DNA from: Rhodovastum sp963714255
GTDB taxonomy: Bacteria; Pseudomonadota; Alphaproteobacteria; Acetobacterales; Acetobacteraceae
Assembly (NCBI GenBank): GCA_963714255.1
Contig: CAVQNU010000006.1
Location: 290,589 to 354,588 of the forward strand
Direction: 5' to 3'
Length of the DNA stretch: 64,000 bases
Positions 1 to 8,740 of the stretch are shown here, in pieces. The notes under the pieces were generated by a model. It was not told the DNA's origin, did no database searches, and saw only the letters and a list, made by a program, of their open reading frames with translations. How positions within the stretch are numbered: the stretch's first letter is position 1; every line of letters begins with the position of its first letter. A program made the position numbers and the translations under genes.

Positions 1-987
1 CTGCCGCCCGTCCCCGGGCTGGCATCGGTGCCGCATGTGACCAACGAAGGGCTGTTCGACCTGCTCGACCGGCCCACGCATCTGCTGATCCTGGGCGGCG
101 GGCCGGTCGGGCTGGAAATGGCGCAGGCGCATGCAGGGCTGGGCTGCCAGGTGACCCTGATCGAGGCGGAGCGCATCGCCGGGCGCGAGGATCCCGAACT
201 GGCTGACGGGCTGTGCGCCGTGCTGGCGGGCAATGGCATCACCCTGCTGGACGGCGTGCCGGTCGCCCGTGCCGAGCCCGGCCCGGTGCTGGTGCTGCAG
301 GACGGACGACGGATCGAGGGTTCGCATCTGCTGGTCGCCGCCGGACGGCGGCCGAACCTCGAGGGGCTGGGGCTGGAGGAAGGCGGTGTGCGGGCGGGGC
401 CGGCCGGCATCGCCACCGATGCCGGGCTGCGCAGCCTGACCAACCGGCGCGTTTTCGCTGCCGGCGATATCGCCGACCCGCGGGGCATCGGCCCGCGCGC
501 CTTCACCCATGTGGGCAGCTATCACGCCGCCATTGTGATCCGCCGCGCGCTGTTCCGCCTGCCGGCGCGGGTCGATTACGCCGCCCTGCCGCGGGTGATC
601 TACACCGCGCCCGAACTGGCGCAGGCCGGGCTGACCGAGGCGGAGGCGCGGGCGGCCGGCCATGACATCCGCATCCTACGCTGGCCGCTGGCCGAGAACG
701 ACCGCGCCCAGGCTGAGCGGCGGCCGGAAGGCCTGGTCAAGCTGGTAACGACACGGCGGGGCAGGGTGCTCGGCGCCGGCATCCTGGCCCCCCATGCCGG
801 CGAGATGATCGGCCTGTGGACGCTCGCCATCGCCCGGCGCATCCCGCTTTCGGCCCTGGCCGGGATGATCGTGCCGTATCCGACGCTGGCCGAGGCGGGG
901 AAGCGGGCGGCCGGGACGTTCTTCATGGCGCGGCTGTTCGCGCCGGCGACCAAACGTATCGTGCGGCTGCTGGGGTGGCTGGCGTGA
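1..987 (+). CDS. FAD-dependent pyridine nucleotide-disulfide oxidoreductase, 3' part
   Basis: The reading frame is open from the first base, so the N-terminal FAD-binding part and the redox-active CxxxxC lie outside the window. Seen here: the central NAD(P)-binding Rossmann motif LGGGPVGLEMA, the second FAD motif VFAAGDIAD, and a C-terminal dimerisation domain beginning near YTAPELAQAGLTEAEA. This order is that of the mercuric reductase / dihydrolipoamide dehydrogenase family. The usual C-terminal HPT-type catalytic His-Glu pair is not evident: the equivalent stretch reads VPYPTLAEAGKRA, as in mercuric-reductase-like proteins of unknown substrate. A GTG at 28 could be read as a start, but residues upstream of it fit the family, so I treat the gene as truncated by the window edge. 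Substrate unknown. Confidence 0.85.
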   Translation: MPPVPGLASVPHVTNEGLFDLLDRPTHLLILGGGPVGLEMAQAHAGLGCQVTLIEAERIAGREDPELADGLCAVLAGNGITLLDGVPVARAEPGPVLVLQDGRRIEGSHLLVAAGRRPNLEGLGLEEGGVRAGPAGIATDAGLRSLTNRRVFAAGDIADPRGIGPRAFTHVGSYHAAIVIRRALFRLPARVDYAALPRVIYTAPELAQAGLTEAEARAAGHDIRILRWPLAENDRAQAERRPEGLVKLVTTRRGRVLGAGILAPHAGEMIGLWTLAIARRIPLSALAGMIVPYPTLAEAGKRAAGTFFMARLFAPATKRIVRLLGWLA

Positions 988-1224
988 GCAAGGAAGGCCA
1001 GGGCTCTGCCCTGGACCCGCCCCAGCGCGCAGCGCGCCTTCGCGCGACGGGCGGTGGCCCCCTGGACCCCGCCACTTAGGCATTTGTCGTGAGAGGGCGG
1101 TGAGGCGGTGAGCCGGTTCACCGCCTCGCCCCCCACTCAAGACAAATGCCTAAAAGTAATGGGTTCCAAGGGGCCACTGCCCCTTGGCGGGTCCAGGGCA
1201 GCGCCCTGGCCTTCCTTGCTCTCG
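988..1224. repeat. Composite nested inverted repeat between oxidoreductase and mreB
   Basis: Two outer arms face each other: the plus-strand arm at 988-1075 contains AAGGCCAGGGCTCTGCCCTG, and the opposite-strand copy at about 1160-1222 contains GGGTCCAGGGCAGCGCCCTG. Inside is a perfect 13-bp inverted repeat, 1076-1088 (TTAGGCATTTGTC) with 1141-1153. Inside that is a 10-bp stem, 1102-1111 (GAGGCGGTGA) with 1118-1127, with a 6-base loop. The outer arm recurs elsewhere in the window (3869, 6943 and 16676), so this looks like two copies of a dispersed palindromic element flanking a third hairpin. It may end transcription of the oxidoreductase gene and insulate mreB. No coding function is visible. 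Confidence 0.7.
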
Positions 1225-1303
1225 CGGCCCGCGCCTCTTGCCCCGCCATGGTGGGAGGGCTAAGCCCTGCGCCTCCCCCGTCCGCGATAAAGGTTGCCCC
1301 ACC

Positions 1304-2347
1304 ATGTTCTCACGGTTGCTCGGCTTCATGTCAGCTGACATGGCCATCGACCTCGGCACAGCGAATACGCTTGTGTACGTGAAGGGGCGCGGCATCGTCC
1401 TGAACGAGCCCTCGGTGGTGGCGATCGCCGATGTGCGCGGCAAGAAAATGGTGCTCGCGGTCGGCGAGGAAGCCAAGCAGATGCTCGGCCGCACCCCAGG
1501 CAATATTCAGGCCATCCGCCCGCTGCGCGACGGCGTCATCGCCGATTTCGAGGTGGCGGAGGAAATGATCAAGCACTTCATCTACAAAGTGCACAACCGC
1601 CGCGGCTTCGCTTCGCCGATCATCATCGTCTGCGTGCCGTCGGGCTCCACCCCGGTCGAACGCCGCGCCATCCAGGAAAGTGCCGAGAGCGCCGGCGCGC
1701 GCCGGGTGCTGCTGATCGAGGAGCCGATGGCCGCTGCCATCGGCGCCGGGCTGCCGGTGACGGAGCCTTCGGGCAGCATGGTGGTGGATATCGGCGGCGG
1801 CACCACCGAGGTGGCGGTGATTTCGCTCGGCGGCATCGTCTATGCCCGCAGCGTGCGCACCGGCGGCGACAAGATGGACGAGGCGATCATCAGCTACATC
1901 CGCCGCAACCACAACCTGCTGATCGGCGAAAGCACCGCCGAGCGCATCAAGATGGACATCGGTGCCGCCTCGCCCCCGTATGACAACGACGACGGCCCCT
2001 ATCGCGAGGTCAAGGGCCGGGAATTGATGAACGGCGTGCCGCGCGAGGTGCTGGTCAGCCAGCGCGCCATCTCCGAAAGCCTGGCCGAACCGGTCTCGGC
2101 CATCGTCGAGGCGGTGAAGGTGGCGCTGGAGAACACGCCGCCCGAGTTGGCCGCCAACATCGTCGACAAGGGCATCGTGCTGACCGGCGGCGGGGCGCTG
2201 CTGAACCGGCTGGACCAGGTGCTGCGCGAGGCGACCGGCCTGCCGGTGGTGGTGGCCGAGGACCCGCTGCAATGCGTGGCGCTTGGAACCGGGCGGGCGC
2301 TGGAGGAGCTGAAGCGTCTGCGCAACGTGCTGACCTCGATGTACTGA
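1304..2347 (+). CDS. mreB: Rod shape-determining protein MreB
   Basis: Actin-like cytoskeletal ATPase (347 aa) that forms membrane-associated filaments guiding lateral peptidoglycan synthesis. The N-terminus has FMSADMAIDLGTANTLVYV, the first phosphate-binding loop; DIGGGTTEVAVISLGG near residues 160-175 is the second; GIVLTGGGALL near residue 290 is the adenosine motif. The ATG at 1304 is chosen because upstream in-frame codons only translate the repeat element and the length then matches the family. It is the first gene of an mreB-mreC-mreD-mrdA-rodA cluster. The 101-base gap before mreC is the largest in the cluster, so mreB may also have its own transcript. Confidence 0.97.
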   Translation: MFSRLLGFMSADMAIDLGTANTLVYVKGRGIVLNEPSVVAIADVRGKKMVLAVGEEAKQMLGRTPGNIQAIRPLRDGVIADFEVAEEMIKHFIYKVHNRRGFASPIIIVCVPSGSTPVERRAIQESAESAGARRVLLIEEPMAAAIGAGLPVTEPSGSMVVDIGGGTTEVAVISLGGIVYARSVRTGGDKMDEAIISYIRRNHNLLIGESTAERIKMDIGAASPPYDNDDGPYREVKGRELMNGVPREVLVSQRAISESLAEPVSAIVEAVKVALENTPPELAANIVDKGIVLTGGGALLNRLDQVLREATGLPVVVAEDPLQCVALGTGRALEELKRLRNVLTSMY

Positions 2348-2448
2348 CTCGGGTCAATGGTTCGCGCCCTGCCCAGCCGGCGGTGGCATCGGGCTTGCGT
2401 TCTGCCTAGTGTCACGATGGTGAAACCTCAAACCGGCAGAGGGCGGCG

Positions 2449-3315
2449 GTGATCCGGCTTTCCATCCCCGTGCGCCAGGCGCTGGCCAAGCTCACGCTGC
2501 CGGTGCTGATCGCGGCTGCGTTCGGGCTGATGCTGCTGGGCAAGGCCAACACCGTCATGGCCGAACGCGCGCAGATGGCGCTGGCCGATGCGCTGGCGCC
2601 GATCTACGGGCTGCTCGCCGAGCCGCTCGCTCGGCTGCGCGACGTGGCCAACAGCGCCCGGGACGTGTTCACCCTGGCCAGCGAGAACGCCAGGCTGCGC
2701 GAGGAGAACGAGCAGTTGCGCAAATGGCAGGCGATCGCGCTGGCGCTGGATGCCGAGAACACCACGCTGAAGGCCAATCTGAAGTGGATTCCGGACCCGG
2801 TGCCGAGCTTTGTCACCGCCCGCGTGGTGGCCGACGCCAGCGGAGTCTATGCGCGCGCGGTGCTGCTCTCGGCCGGGCCGAACCATGGCATCACCAAGGG
2901 CCAGATCGCGCTGGATGATCGCGGCCTGGTGGGGCGGGTGACCGAAGTGGGCGCGCGCAGCGTGCGGGTGCTGCTGCTGACCGACATGAACAGCCGCATT
3001 CCGGTGATCCTGGAGGGCAGCCGCAGCCGCGCCATCCTGACCGGCACCAACGGAGCGCGGCCGCGGCTGCAATACTGGACCGAAGGCGTGCAGCCGGTGG
3101 AAGGCGAACGGGTGGTGACCAGCGCCGAGGCGAACGCCTTCCCGGCCGACCTGCCGGTCGGCACGGTGCGCTACAACGCGCAGAACGTGCCGGAAGTGGA
3201 ACCGGCGGCGCGGCTCGGCCAGCTGGAAATCGTGCGCCTGTTCAACTATGGCCTGCGTGGCGTGATTCCGCCGGAGACATCGGTCGCCCGTCCAGGGGCG
3301 GATCGGCGGCGCTGA
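2449..3315 (+). CDS. mreC: Rod shape-determining protein MreC
   Basis: Bitopic inner-membrane protein (288 aa) whose periplasmic domain links MreB to PBP2 and RodA. Seen: a hydrophobic segment at about residues 15-33 (LTLPVLIAAAFGLMLLG), a heptad-like coiled coil at about residues 70-110 rich in ENARLREENEQLRK, then the beta-rich domain with DDRGLVGRVTEVG and the DMNSRIPVILEGS stretch typical of MreC. The start is a GTG preceded by AGAGGGCGGC. The stop overlaps the ATG of mreD by one base (TGATG), which implies translational coupling. Confidence 0.95.
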   Translation: MIRLSIPVRQALAKLTLPVLIAAAFGLMLLGKANTVMAERAQMALADALAPIYGLLAEPLARLRDVANSARDVFTLASENARLREENEQLRKWQAIALALDAENTTLKANLKWIPDPVPSFVTARVVADASGVYARAVLLSAGPNHGITKGQIALDDRGLVGRVTEVGARSVRVLLLTDMNSRIPVILEGSRSRAILTGTNGARPRLQYWTEGVQPVEGERVVTSAEANAFPADLPVGTVRYNAQNVPEVEPAARLGQLEIVRLFNYGLRGVIPPETSVARPGADRRR

Positions 3316-3863
3316 TGCCCGAACGCAAGCCAGGTATCCGCCCGCGGCCCAGTGTGCGGCGCCAACTGGACGTAGCCGCACGGCACATTTTTCCGGGCGC
3401 CACCACCGCCTTGGCGGTGCTCGCCCTGGCGGGGCCGCTCGGCCTGCCCGGGCAGGCCGAGTTGCAATGCGCGGCGGCGTTGGGGTGCGTGTTCTTCTGG
3501 TCGCTGTTCCGCCCGGCGTCGATGCCGCCGTCATTGGTGTTCGTGCTGGGCCTGCTCGCCGACCTGCTGGGGTACGGCCCGATCGGTGTCGGCGTGCTGA
3601 TCCTGCTGATCGTGCACGGGCTCGCCATGCTGTGGCGGCGGGATCTGGCCCGGCAGAGCTTCCTGATGGTGTGGCTGGTGTTCGTCGCGGTTGCCGCCGG
3701 CGCGGCGGCGCTGCAATGGGGACTCACGTCGCTGATGACGTTCCGGCTGCTGCCGGCGGGGCCAGCGCTGTTCGAGGCGGCACTCTCGGCCGGTTTGTAT
3801 CCGTTGCTGGCGGTGGCGCTGGCGCGGGCGCACGCGACTGTTGCGGAGCCGGGGCGGGCATGA
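3315..3863 (+). CDS. mreD: Rod shape-determining protein MreD
   Basis: Small polytopic inner-membrane protein (182 aa) of the elongasome. It contains five or so hydrophobic segments, with the MreD-typical motif FVLGLLADLLGYGPIGVGVL at about residues 75-95. The N-terminus is basic (ERKPGIRPRPSVRRQ). Sequence conservation in this family is weak, and the call rests mainly on that motif, the size and the position between mreC and mrdA. A partial copy of the dispersed repeat begins just after its stop. Confidence 0.92.
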   Translation: MPERKPGIRPRPSVRRQLDVAARHIFPGATTALAVLALAGPLGLPGQAELQCAAALGCVFFWSLFRPASMPPSLVFVLGLLADLLGYGPIGVGVLILLIVHGLAMLWRRDLARQSFLMVWLVFVAVAAGAAALQWGLTSLMTFRLLPAGPALFEAALSAGLYPLLAVALARAHATVAEPGRA

Positions 3864-3868
3864 GGGGA

Positions 3869-3889
3869 AGCAAGGAAGGCCAGGCCGCC
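3869..3889 (+). repeat. Partial copy of dispersed AAGGAAGGCCAGG element
   Basis: GCAAGGAAGGCCAGGC matches the first 16 bases of the arm at 988. It lies between the mreD stop and the mrdA start, and the palindromic second half is missing. Its AAGGAAGG may serve as the ribosome-binding region, though the spacing to the ATG at 3895 is long. Confidence 0.5.
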
Positions 3890-3894
3890 CCCCC

Positions 3895-5784
3895 ATGAAG
3901 CGCGAAGCCCTGCGAACCGGCGTCTTCACCCGCCGCGCCCTGTTGCTCGCCGCCGGCCAGATGGGCGCGCTCGGGCTGCTCGCGACCAAACTGTACCAGG
4001 TGCAGGTGGTCGAGGGCACACGCTATGCGACGCTGGCCGAAACCAACCGGGTCAGCACCCGCCTGATCGCAGCCCCGCGGGGGCGGCTGCTCGACCGGTT
4101 CGGCGAGACGATGGCGGGCAACCGCTCGAACTGGCGGGCGTTGCTGATCGCCGAGCAGACCGAGGATGTGGGCGGCACGCTGGACAATTTCTCCCGCATC
4201 GTGCCGCTGGCCGACCATGACCGGGCCCGCATCGATCGCGAGGTGCACCGGCACCGCCGCTTCATCCCCGTGGTGGTGCGCGAGTTCCTGTCCTGGGAGG
4301 ACATGGCCCGCATCGAGGTGAATGCGCCGGATCTGCCCGGCATTGCGGTGGATGTCGGCACCACAAGGGAGTACCCGTTCGGCAGCACGCTCGCGCATGT
4401 GGTTGGCTATGTGGCGCCGCCCAACGAAGACGACGTGACCGAAGACCCGATGCTCGCCTTGCCCGGTCTGCGGATCGGCCGCGCCGGGGTGGAGAAGTTC
4501 CATGATCTGGCGTTGCGCGGCCGGGCCGGGACGGTGCAGTTCGAGGTGAACGCAGTCGGCCGGGTGATCCGCGAAATGGATCGCCAGGAAGGCAAGCCGG
4601 GTCAGGATATCGGCCTGACCATCGACACCGAGCTGCAGAAATCGGTGCTGGACCGGCTGGGCGACGAAAGTGCGAGCGCGGTGGTGCTGGACTGCCGCAA
4701 CGGCGAGGTGCTGGCCATGGCCACCAACCCGTCGTTCGATCCGAGCGTATTCAATTCCGGCGTGTCGCAGGCGCAATGGGTCGAGTGGACCTCCAACCGC
4801 CGGGCGCCGCTGATCAACAAGGCCGCCGCCGGGCTGTATGCGCCGGGCTCGACCTACAAGATCGTGGTGGCGCTGGCCGGGCTGGAGGCGGGCGCGATAT
4901 CGCAGAGTGAACGCCTGAATTGCCCGGGCTATCTCGACCTCGGCGACACCCGCTTTCATTGCTGGAGCAAATACGGCCACGGGATGCTCGACCTGCGTGG
5001 CGCGATCAAGAATTCCTGCGACGTGTTCTTCTACGAGGTGGCGCGGCGCACCGGCATGGACCGGATGGCCGCCATGTCCAACCGGTTCGGCCTGGGCGTG
5101 CCGTTGGACATCGAGCTGCCCGGCGCGCGGCGCGGCCTGGTGCCGACGCGCGGCTGGCGGATCGCCCACGGGCATGCGTGGAACATCGGCGACACCATCG
5201 TGCATGGCATCGGCCAGGGGTTCCTGCAGCTCACGCCGCTGTCGCTGGCGGTGATGGCGGCGCGGCTGGCGACCGGGCGGGCGGTGCAGCCGCATCTGAC
5301 GCGCACGCTGGGCGGAGTGCTGCAGAAAGGTGTCCGGCCGGAAGACTGGCCGCTGCTTGGCCTGCCCGAGCGCGACCTGCATTTGGTGCGCGAGGGCATG
5401 TGGGAGGTGGTCAACGAGCCGGGCGGCACCGCTCCGGTGGCGCGGCTGACGATGCCCGGGGTGCAGATGGCCGGCAAGACCGGATCATCGCAGGTGCGCC
5501 GGGTGAGCCGCGAGCAGCGCGAGCACGGCTTCAAGTCGGAGAACCTGCCCTGGGAGTTCCGCCCGCATGCGCTGTTCGTGGCCTTCGCCCCTTATGACGC
5601 GCCGCGCTATGCGCTGTCGGTCGTGGTCGAGCATGGCAATGCCGGCGCCGCGACCGCCGGGCCGGTGGCGCGCGACATCATGACCGACGTGCTGACCCGC
5701 GATCCGGTGGCGCACCGCGAGGCGCCGCAGAAAGTGGCCACGGGCGGCACGCCCGATCCGTCTGCGCGCGAGGGCTTGCGGTGA
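3895..5784 (+). CDS. mrdA: Penicillin-binding protein 2 (peptidoglycan DD-transpeptidase MrdA)
   Basis: Monofunctional class B PBP (629 aa) that cross-links lateral wall peptidoglycan with RodA. It has one N-terminal membrane anchor (RALLLAAGQMGALGLLATKL), the PBP dimerisation domain starting at RLIAAPRGRLLDRFGE, then the transpeptidase domain with the active-site SxxK in APGSTYKIV near residue 320, the SCD form of the second motif in KNSCDVFFYEVA, and KTGSSQV near residue 527. The ATG at 3895 is preferred over an upstream TTG because the extra residues would translate the repeat fragment. Its end overlaps the rodA start by four bases (GTGA). Confidence 0.95.
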   Translation: MKREALRTGVFTRRALLLAAGQMGALGLLATKLYQVQVVEGTRYATLAETNRVSTRLIAAPRGRLLDRFGETMAGNRSNWRALLIAEQTEDVGGTLDNFSRIVPLADHDRARIDREVHRHRRFIPVVVREFLSWEDMARIEVNAPDLPGIAVDVGTTREYPFGSTLAHVVGYVAPPNEDDVTEDPMLALPGLRIGRAGVEKFHDLALRGRAGTVQFEVNAVGRVIREMDRQEGKPGQDIGLTIDTELQKSVLDRLGDESASAVVLDCRNGEVLAMATNPSFDPSVFNSGVSQAQWVEWTSNRRAPLINKAAAGLYAPGSTYKIVVALAGLEAGAISQSERLNCPGYLDLGDTRFHCWSKYGHGMLDLRGAIKNSCDVFFYEVARRTGMDRMAAMSNRFGLGVPLDIELPGARRGLVPTRGWRIAHGHAWNIGDTIVHGIGQGFLQLTPLSLAVMAARLATGRAVQPHLTRTLGGVLQKGVRPEDWPLLGLPERDLHLVREGMWEVVNEPGGTAPVARLTMPGVQMAGKTGSSQVRRVSREQREHGFKSENLPWEFRPHALFVAFAPYDAPRYALSVVVEHGNAGAATAGPVARDIMTDVLTRDPVAHREAPQKVATGGTPDPSAREGLR

Positions 5785-6932
5785 GTCTGCTCGACCGGCG
5801 GCTGATCCGCGAAACCTCGTTCGGCCTGACCAGCAAGCTCTGGCGCATCTCGTGGACCTATGTGCTGCTGCTGTGCGCGCTGGCCGGCGTCGGCTATGTC
5901 GCGCTGTATTCGGCCGGCGGCGGTTCGGCCGAGCCCTATGCGTCCCGCCATATTCTGCGCTTCGCCTTCGGGTTGGGGCTGATGCTGTCGATCGCGCTGG
6001 TGGACATCCGGTTCATCGCCCGGCTGTCCTGGTTCGCCTATGCGGGCGCGCTGACGCTGCTGGCGCTGGTGCTGCACATGGGTCATGTGGGCAAGGGAGC
6101 GCAGCGCTGGATCGAACTCGCCGGCATGCAGTGGCAGCCGAGCGAACTGATGAAGATCGCCCTGGTGATGGCGCTGGCGTCGTGGTTCCACCGGGCGTCA
6201 TGGGAGCGGATGGGCAATCCGCTGTTCCTCATTCCGCCGGCGCTGGCGGTGGCGCTGCCGGTGGCGCTGATCCTGAAGGAGCCGAACCTGGGCACCGCGG
6301 TGATCACCGCGTCGGTGGGGGCGTCCGTGTTCCTGGCCGCGGGGATCCGCTGGTGGAAAGTGGCGCTGATCACCGCCGGTGTCGGTCTGGCGGCGCCGCT
6401 GGCCTACAGCCATTTGCACGACTACCAGCGCGCCCGCATCACCACGTTTCTCAATCCCGAGAGCGACCCGCTGGGTGCGGGCTACAACATCATCCAGAGC
6501 AAGATCGCGCTGGGCTCGGGCGGGATGTGGGGCAAGGGCTACCTGCTGGGCTCGCAGGCGCATCTGAACTTCCTGCCGGAGAAGCAGACGGACTTCATCT
6601 TCACCATGCTGGCCGAGGAATTCGGCTTTGCCGGCGGGGCGGCGCTGCTGGGGCTGCTCGGGCTGATCGTGCTGGGGGCGATGGCGATCGCGTTGCGCTG
6701 CCGGCATCAGTACGGGCGGTTGCTGGCGCTCGGCATCGCCATGAATTTTTTCATGTATGTGTTCGTGAACGTGGCGATGGTGATGGGGGCGATTCCGGTG
6801 GGCGGCGTGCCGCTACCGCTGGTTTCGCATGGCGGGTCGGCAATGATCACCGTCATGGTCAGCTTCGGGCTGCTGATGTCGGTGCATGTGCACCGTGACG
6901 TGGAGTTCAGCGACCGCAGGGATGAGATTTAA
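5781..6932 (+). CDS. rodA: Peptidoglycan glycosyltransferase RodA (SEDS family)
   Basis: SEDS polymerase (383 aa) with about ten membrane segments that works with PBP2. Characteristic stretches seen: GAQRWIELAGMQWQPSELMK, LKEPNLGTAVI, the large periplasmic loop with NFLPEKQTDFIFTMLAEEFG, and the C-terminal GGVPLPLVSHGGSAMI. The GTG start lies inside the mrdA stop (GTGA). It is the last gene of the mre cluster and converges on the minus-strand efflux gene, with a palindromic hairpin between them. Confidence 0.95.
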   Translation: MSLLDRRLIRETSFGLTSKLWRISWTYVLLLCALAGVGYVALYSAGGGSAEPYASRHILRFAFGLGLMLSIALVDIRFIARLSWFAYAGALTLLALVLHMGHVGKGAQRWIELAGMQWQPSELMKIALVMALASWFHRASWERMGNPLFLIPPALAVALPVALILKEPNLGTAVITASVGASVFLAAGIRWWKVALITAGVGLAAPLAYSHLHDYQRARITTFLNPESDPLGAGYNIIQSKIALGSGGMWGKGYLLGSQAHLNFLPEKQTDFIFTMLAEEFGFAGGAALLGLLGLIVLGAMAIALRCRHQYGRLLALGIAMNFFMYVFVNVAMVMGAIPVGGVPLPLVSHGGSAMITVMVSFGLLMSVHVHRDVEFSDRRDEI

Positions 6933-6942
6933 CGCCAAAGCA

Positions 6943-6976
6943 GTGGGGTCCAGGGCAGAGCCCTGGACTTCCCTTA
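6943..6976. terminator. Repeat-derived hairpin between convergent genes
   Basis: GTCCAGGGC (6948-6956) pairs perfectly with GCCCTGGAC (6960-6968) around a 3-base loop. It lies in the 41-base space between the rodA stop and the end of the minus-strand efflux gene. It is a copy of the dispersed repeat seen at 988, 1160 and 16676. A T-rich tail (CTTCCCTTACTG) follows on the plus strand but there is no clean T run, so termination is inferred from placement. Confidence 0.5.
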
Positions 6977-8635
6977 CTGTCCCGCGACCGTGATGGGATG
7001 TCCGCCGCTTGGCGCCGGTGCGCCGCCGGACGCGGTCTTGGCCTTGTCGCCTTCGCGGTGCCACCACCCGCCGCCCAGCGCCTGGTACAGCGCGGCGGCG
7101 TCGCCGAAGCGGGTTGCCTGTGCCTGCACGCGCGTTGCAACGGCGTTCTGATACGCCTGGATGGCCTGCAGCAGCGTCAGATAGTTCACGTAGCCGGTCT
7201 GTTGCTGCTTCTCGGTCAGATCGAGCGTGATCTTCGCTTCCTTTTCGGCGTAGGCGGCGGTCTTCAGCGCGGTGGCGTCGGAGACCAGCGCGTGTAACGT
7301 GTCGGCCACGTTCTGGAATGCGGAGATGACCGTGCTGCGGTACTGCGCTTGCGCCTGCAGCAGCGCCTGGTCGGCGGCGCGCCGGCGGTGCAGCAGGGTG
7401 AAGCCTTCGAACAAGGGCTGGGTGACGCTCCAGGATGCGTTCCAGAACGGTCCGCCCGGTTGCAGGATCTCGCCGAGCACCGAGGCCGCGCCGCCAGCGC
7501 CGGCGGCGATGTTCACCTGCGGCAGCATGTTCGCAATGGCGACGCCGACCTGCGCGCTGGCCGAGTGCACCTGCTCTTCGGCCGCCCGTACGTCGGGCCG
7601 CTGCTGCAGCAACGACGAGGGCAGGCTCACCGGCAGTTCTTCGGGCAACTGGATGGCGTCCAGCTCGAAGGTCTGCGGAACGTCCTGGTTCGGCAGATTG
7701 CCGACCAGGGCGCGGATCAGGTCGCGGGTCTGCTCGTACTGCTTTTCCAGCGGCGGCAGCAGCGCCTGCGCGGCGGCCAGCGCCGCCTCCTGTGCCGCCA
7801 CGTCGATGCCCATGGCATAGCCGACGCGCTGCTGGTGCCTGAGGATGTCCAGCGCCTTCTCGTTGACGCGGATGATTTCCTTGGTCGCCGCGATCTGCGC
7901 CCGGGTCGAGGCTTCCTGCAGAGCGGCGGCGACCACGTTGGAAGCCAGCGTGATATAGGCCGCCTCGAGGGCGAAGCGCTGGGCGTCCGCCTGTGCCTTC
8001 AAGGATTCGACCGTGCGGCGGTTGAGGCCGAACAGATCGGGGGTAAAACCAACGGTCAACTGCGCCGTGTGGAACGTATAGATGATCGGCGCATTGGGCC
8101 GTGAGGGCGTGATGTTGGCGCCGTTCCCCTGGTACCCGGGCGCGCTGGAGCCGGCGGTATTACCCGCGGTCTGCTGACTGACCCCGGTGTAGTTGGCCTG
8201 GATGGTCGGGTAGAAGAAGCCCTGCTGCGCATAGACTTGCTCTTGCGCCTGTTTCAAGGTCGCCACCGCCGCATCGATCGTCGGGTTGGCCTTGAAGGCC
8301 TGGGCGACCAGCGCATCCAGGGCGGGCGACTTGAACAATGTCCACCAGTCGAACTCGATGTCGCGGCCGAGCGCGAAGTGCTCCGCCTCGCCGCCATGCA
8401 CCGGCGCCGAATCGGTTTTCGGCGGCAACGGCGCCGGGGTGTAGTCGGCGCCGGGCGGTGTCTCAGCAGGTTTGAAGTCGGGCCCGACGGCGCAAGCCGA
8501 GAGCAGCGAGGCGACGCCAATGGCAGCCGCGATCGCCGGGGCACGGGTCGCTCGTATCCGATTGTGTTGTGGTCGCGCGGCCACGCCTGCCACTCCATCT
8601 GAATAATGAAGTCCGACCTTACGAAGTGCCGCCAC
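6974..8635 (-). CDS. Outer-membrane efflux lipoprotein (NodT/OprM type)
   Basis: TolC-like channel (about 553 aa) of a tripartite RND pump. The signal sequence ends in a lipobox, ASLLSACAVGPDF, so the mature protein is a lipoprotein anchored at that Cys. The mature start AVGPDFKP is typical of NodT-family outer-membrane factors, and two repeated alpha-helical efflux domains follow with many Ala/Gln-rich heptads (LPSSLLQQRPDVRAAEEQVH). The start codon is a GTG at 8635; a GTG 14 codons further in is also possible. It is divergent from the adaptor and pump genes, and shares with them a 105-base intergenic region carrying three GTCACA repeats. Confidence 0.9.
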   Translation of the reverse strand: MAALRKVGLHYSDGVAGVAARPQHNRIRATRAPAIAAAIGVASLLSACAVGPDFKPAETPPGADYTPAPLPPKTDSAPVHGGEAEHFALGRDIEFDWWTLFKSPALDALVAQAFKANPTIDAAVATLKQAQEQVYAQQGFFYPTIQANYTGVSQQTAGNTAGSSAPGYQGNGANITPSRPNAPIIYTFHTAQLTVGFTPDLFGLNRRTVESLKAQADAQRFALEAAYITLASNVVAAALQEASTRAQIAATKEIIRVNEKALDILRHQQRVGYAMGIDVAAQEAALAAAQALLPPLEKQYEQTRDLIRALVGNLPNQDVPQTFELDAIQLPEELPVSLPSSLLQQRPDVRAAEEQVHSASAQVGVAIANMLPQVNIAAGAGGAASVLGEILQPGGPFWNASWSVTQPLFEGFTLLHRRRAADQALLQAQAQYRSTVISAFQNVADTLHALVSDATALKTAAYAEKEAKITLDLTEKQQQTGYVNYLTLLQAIQAYQNAVATRVQAQATRFGDAAALYQALGGGWWHREGDKAKTASGGAPAPSGGHPITVAGQ

Positions 8636-8646
8636 CGGACGGAACT

Positions 8647-8681
8647 GTCACAAGTCACAGGGCGGAGTGCGATTTGTCACA
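8647..8681. promoter_or_regulatory. Triple GTCACA repeat in divergent efflux promoter region
   Basis: GTCACA occurs at 8647-8652, 8654-8659 and 8676-8681, all in the same direction. The first two are 7 bp apart and the third starts 22 bp after the second, about two helical turns. The cluster sits between the divergent starts at 8635 and 8741, where a regulator controlling both transcripts would bind. The nearby LuxR-type regulator (13682-14287) is a candidate by proximity only. Confidence 0.4.
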
Positions 8682-8740
8682 GTAGACTGCGGTGCGCCCA
8701 GACACGATCGTTGCTCCGTTAAGAAGGGCGAGGTGGGTGC

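Noticed and set aside
1184..1303. A 40-residue N-terminal extension of MreB
   Set aside because: It translates the dispersed repeat; MreB proteins begin at MFSRLLGF-type sequences.
3724..5382. A 552-codon minus-strand frame over mrdA
   Set aside because: Shadow of the PBP2 gene; no start signal or domain.
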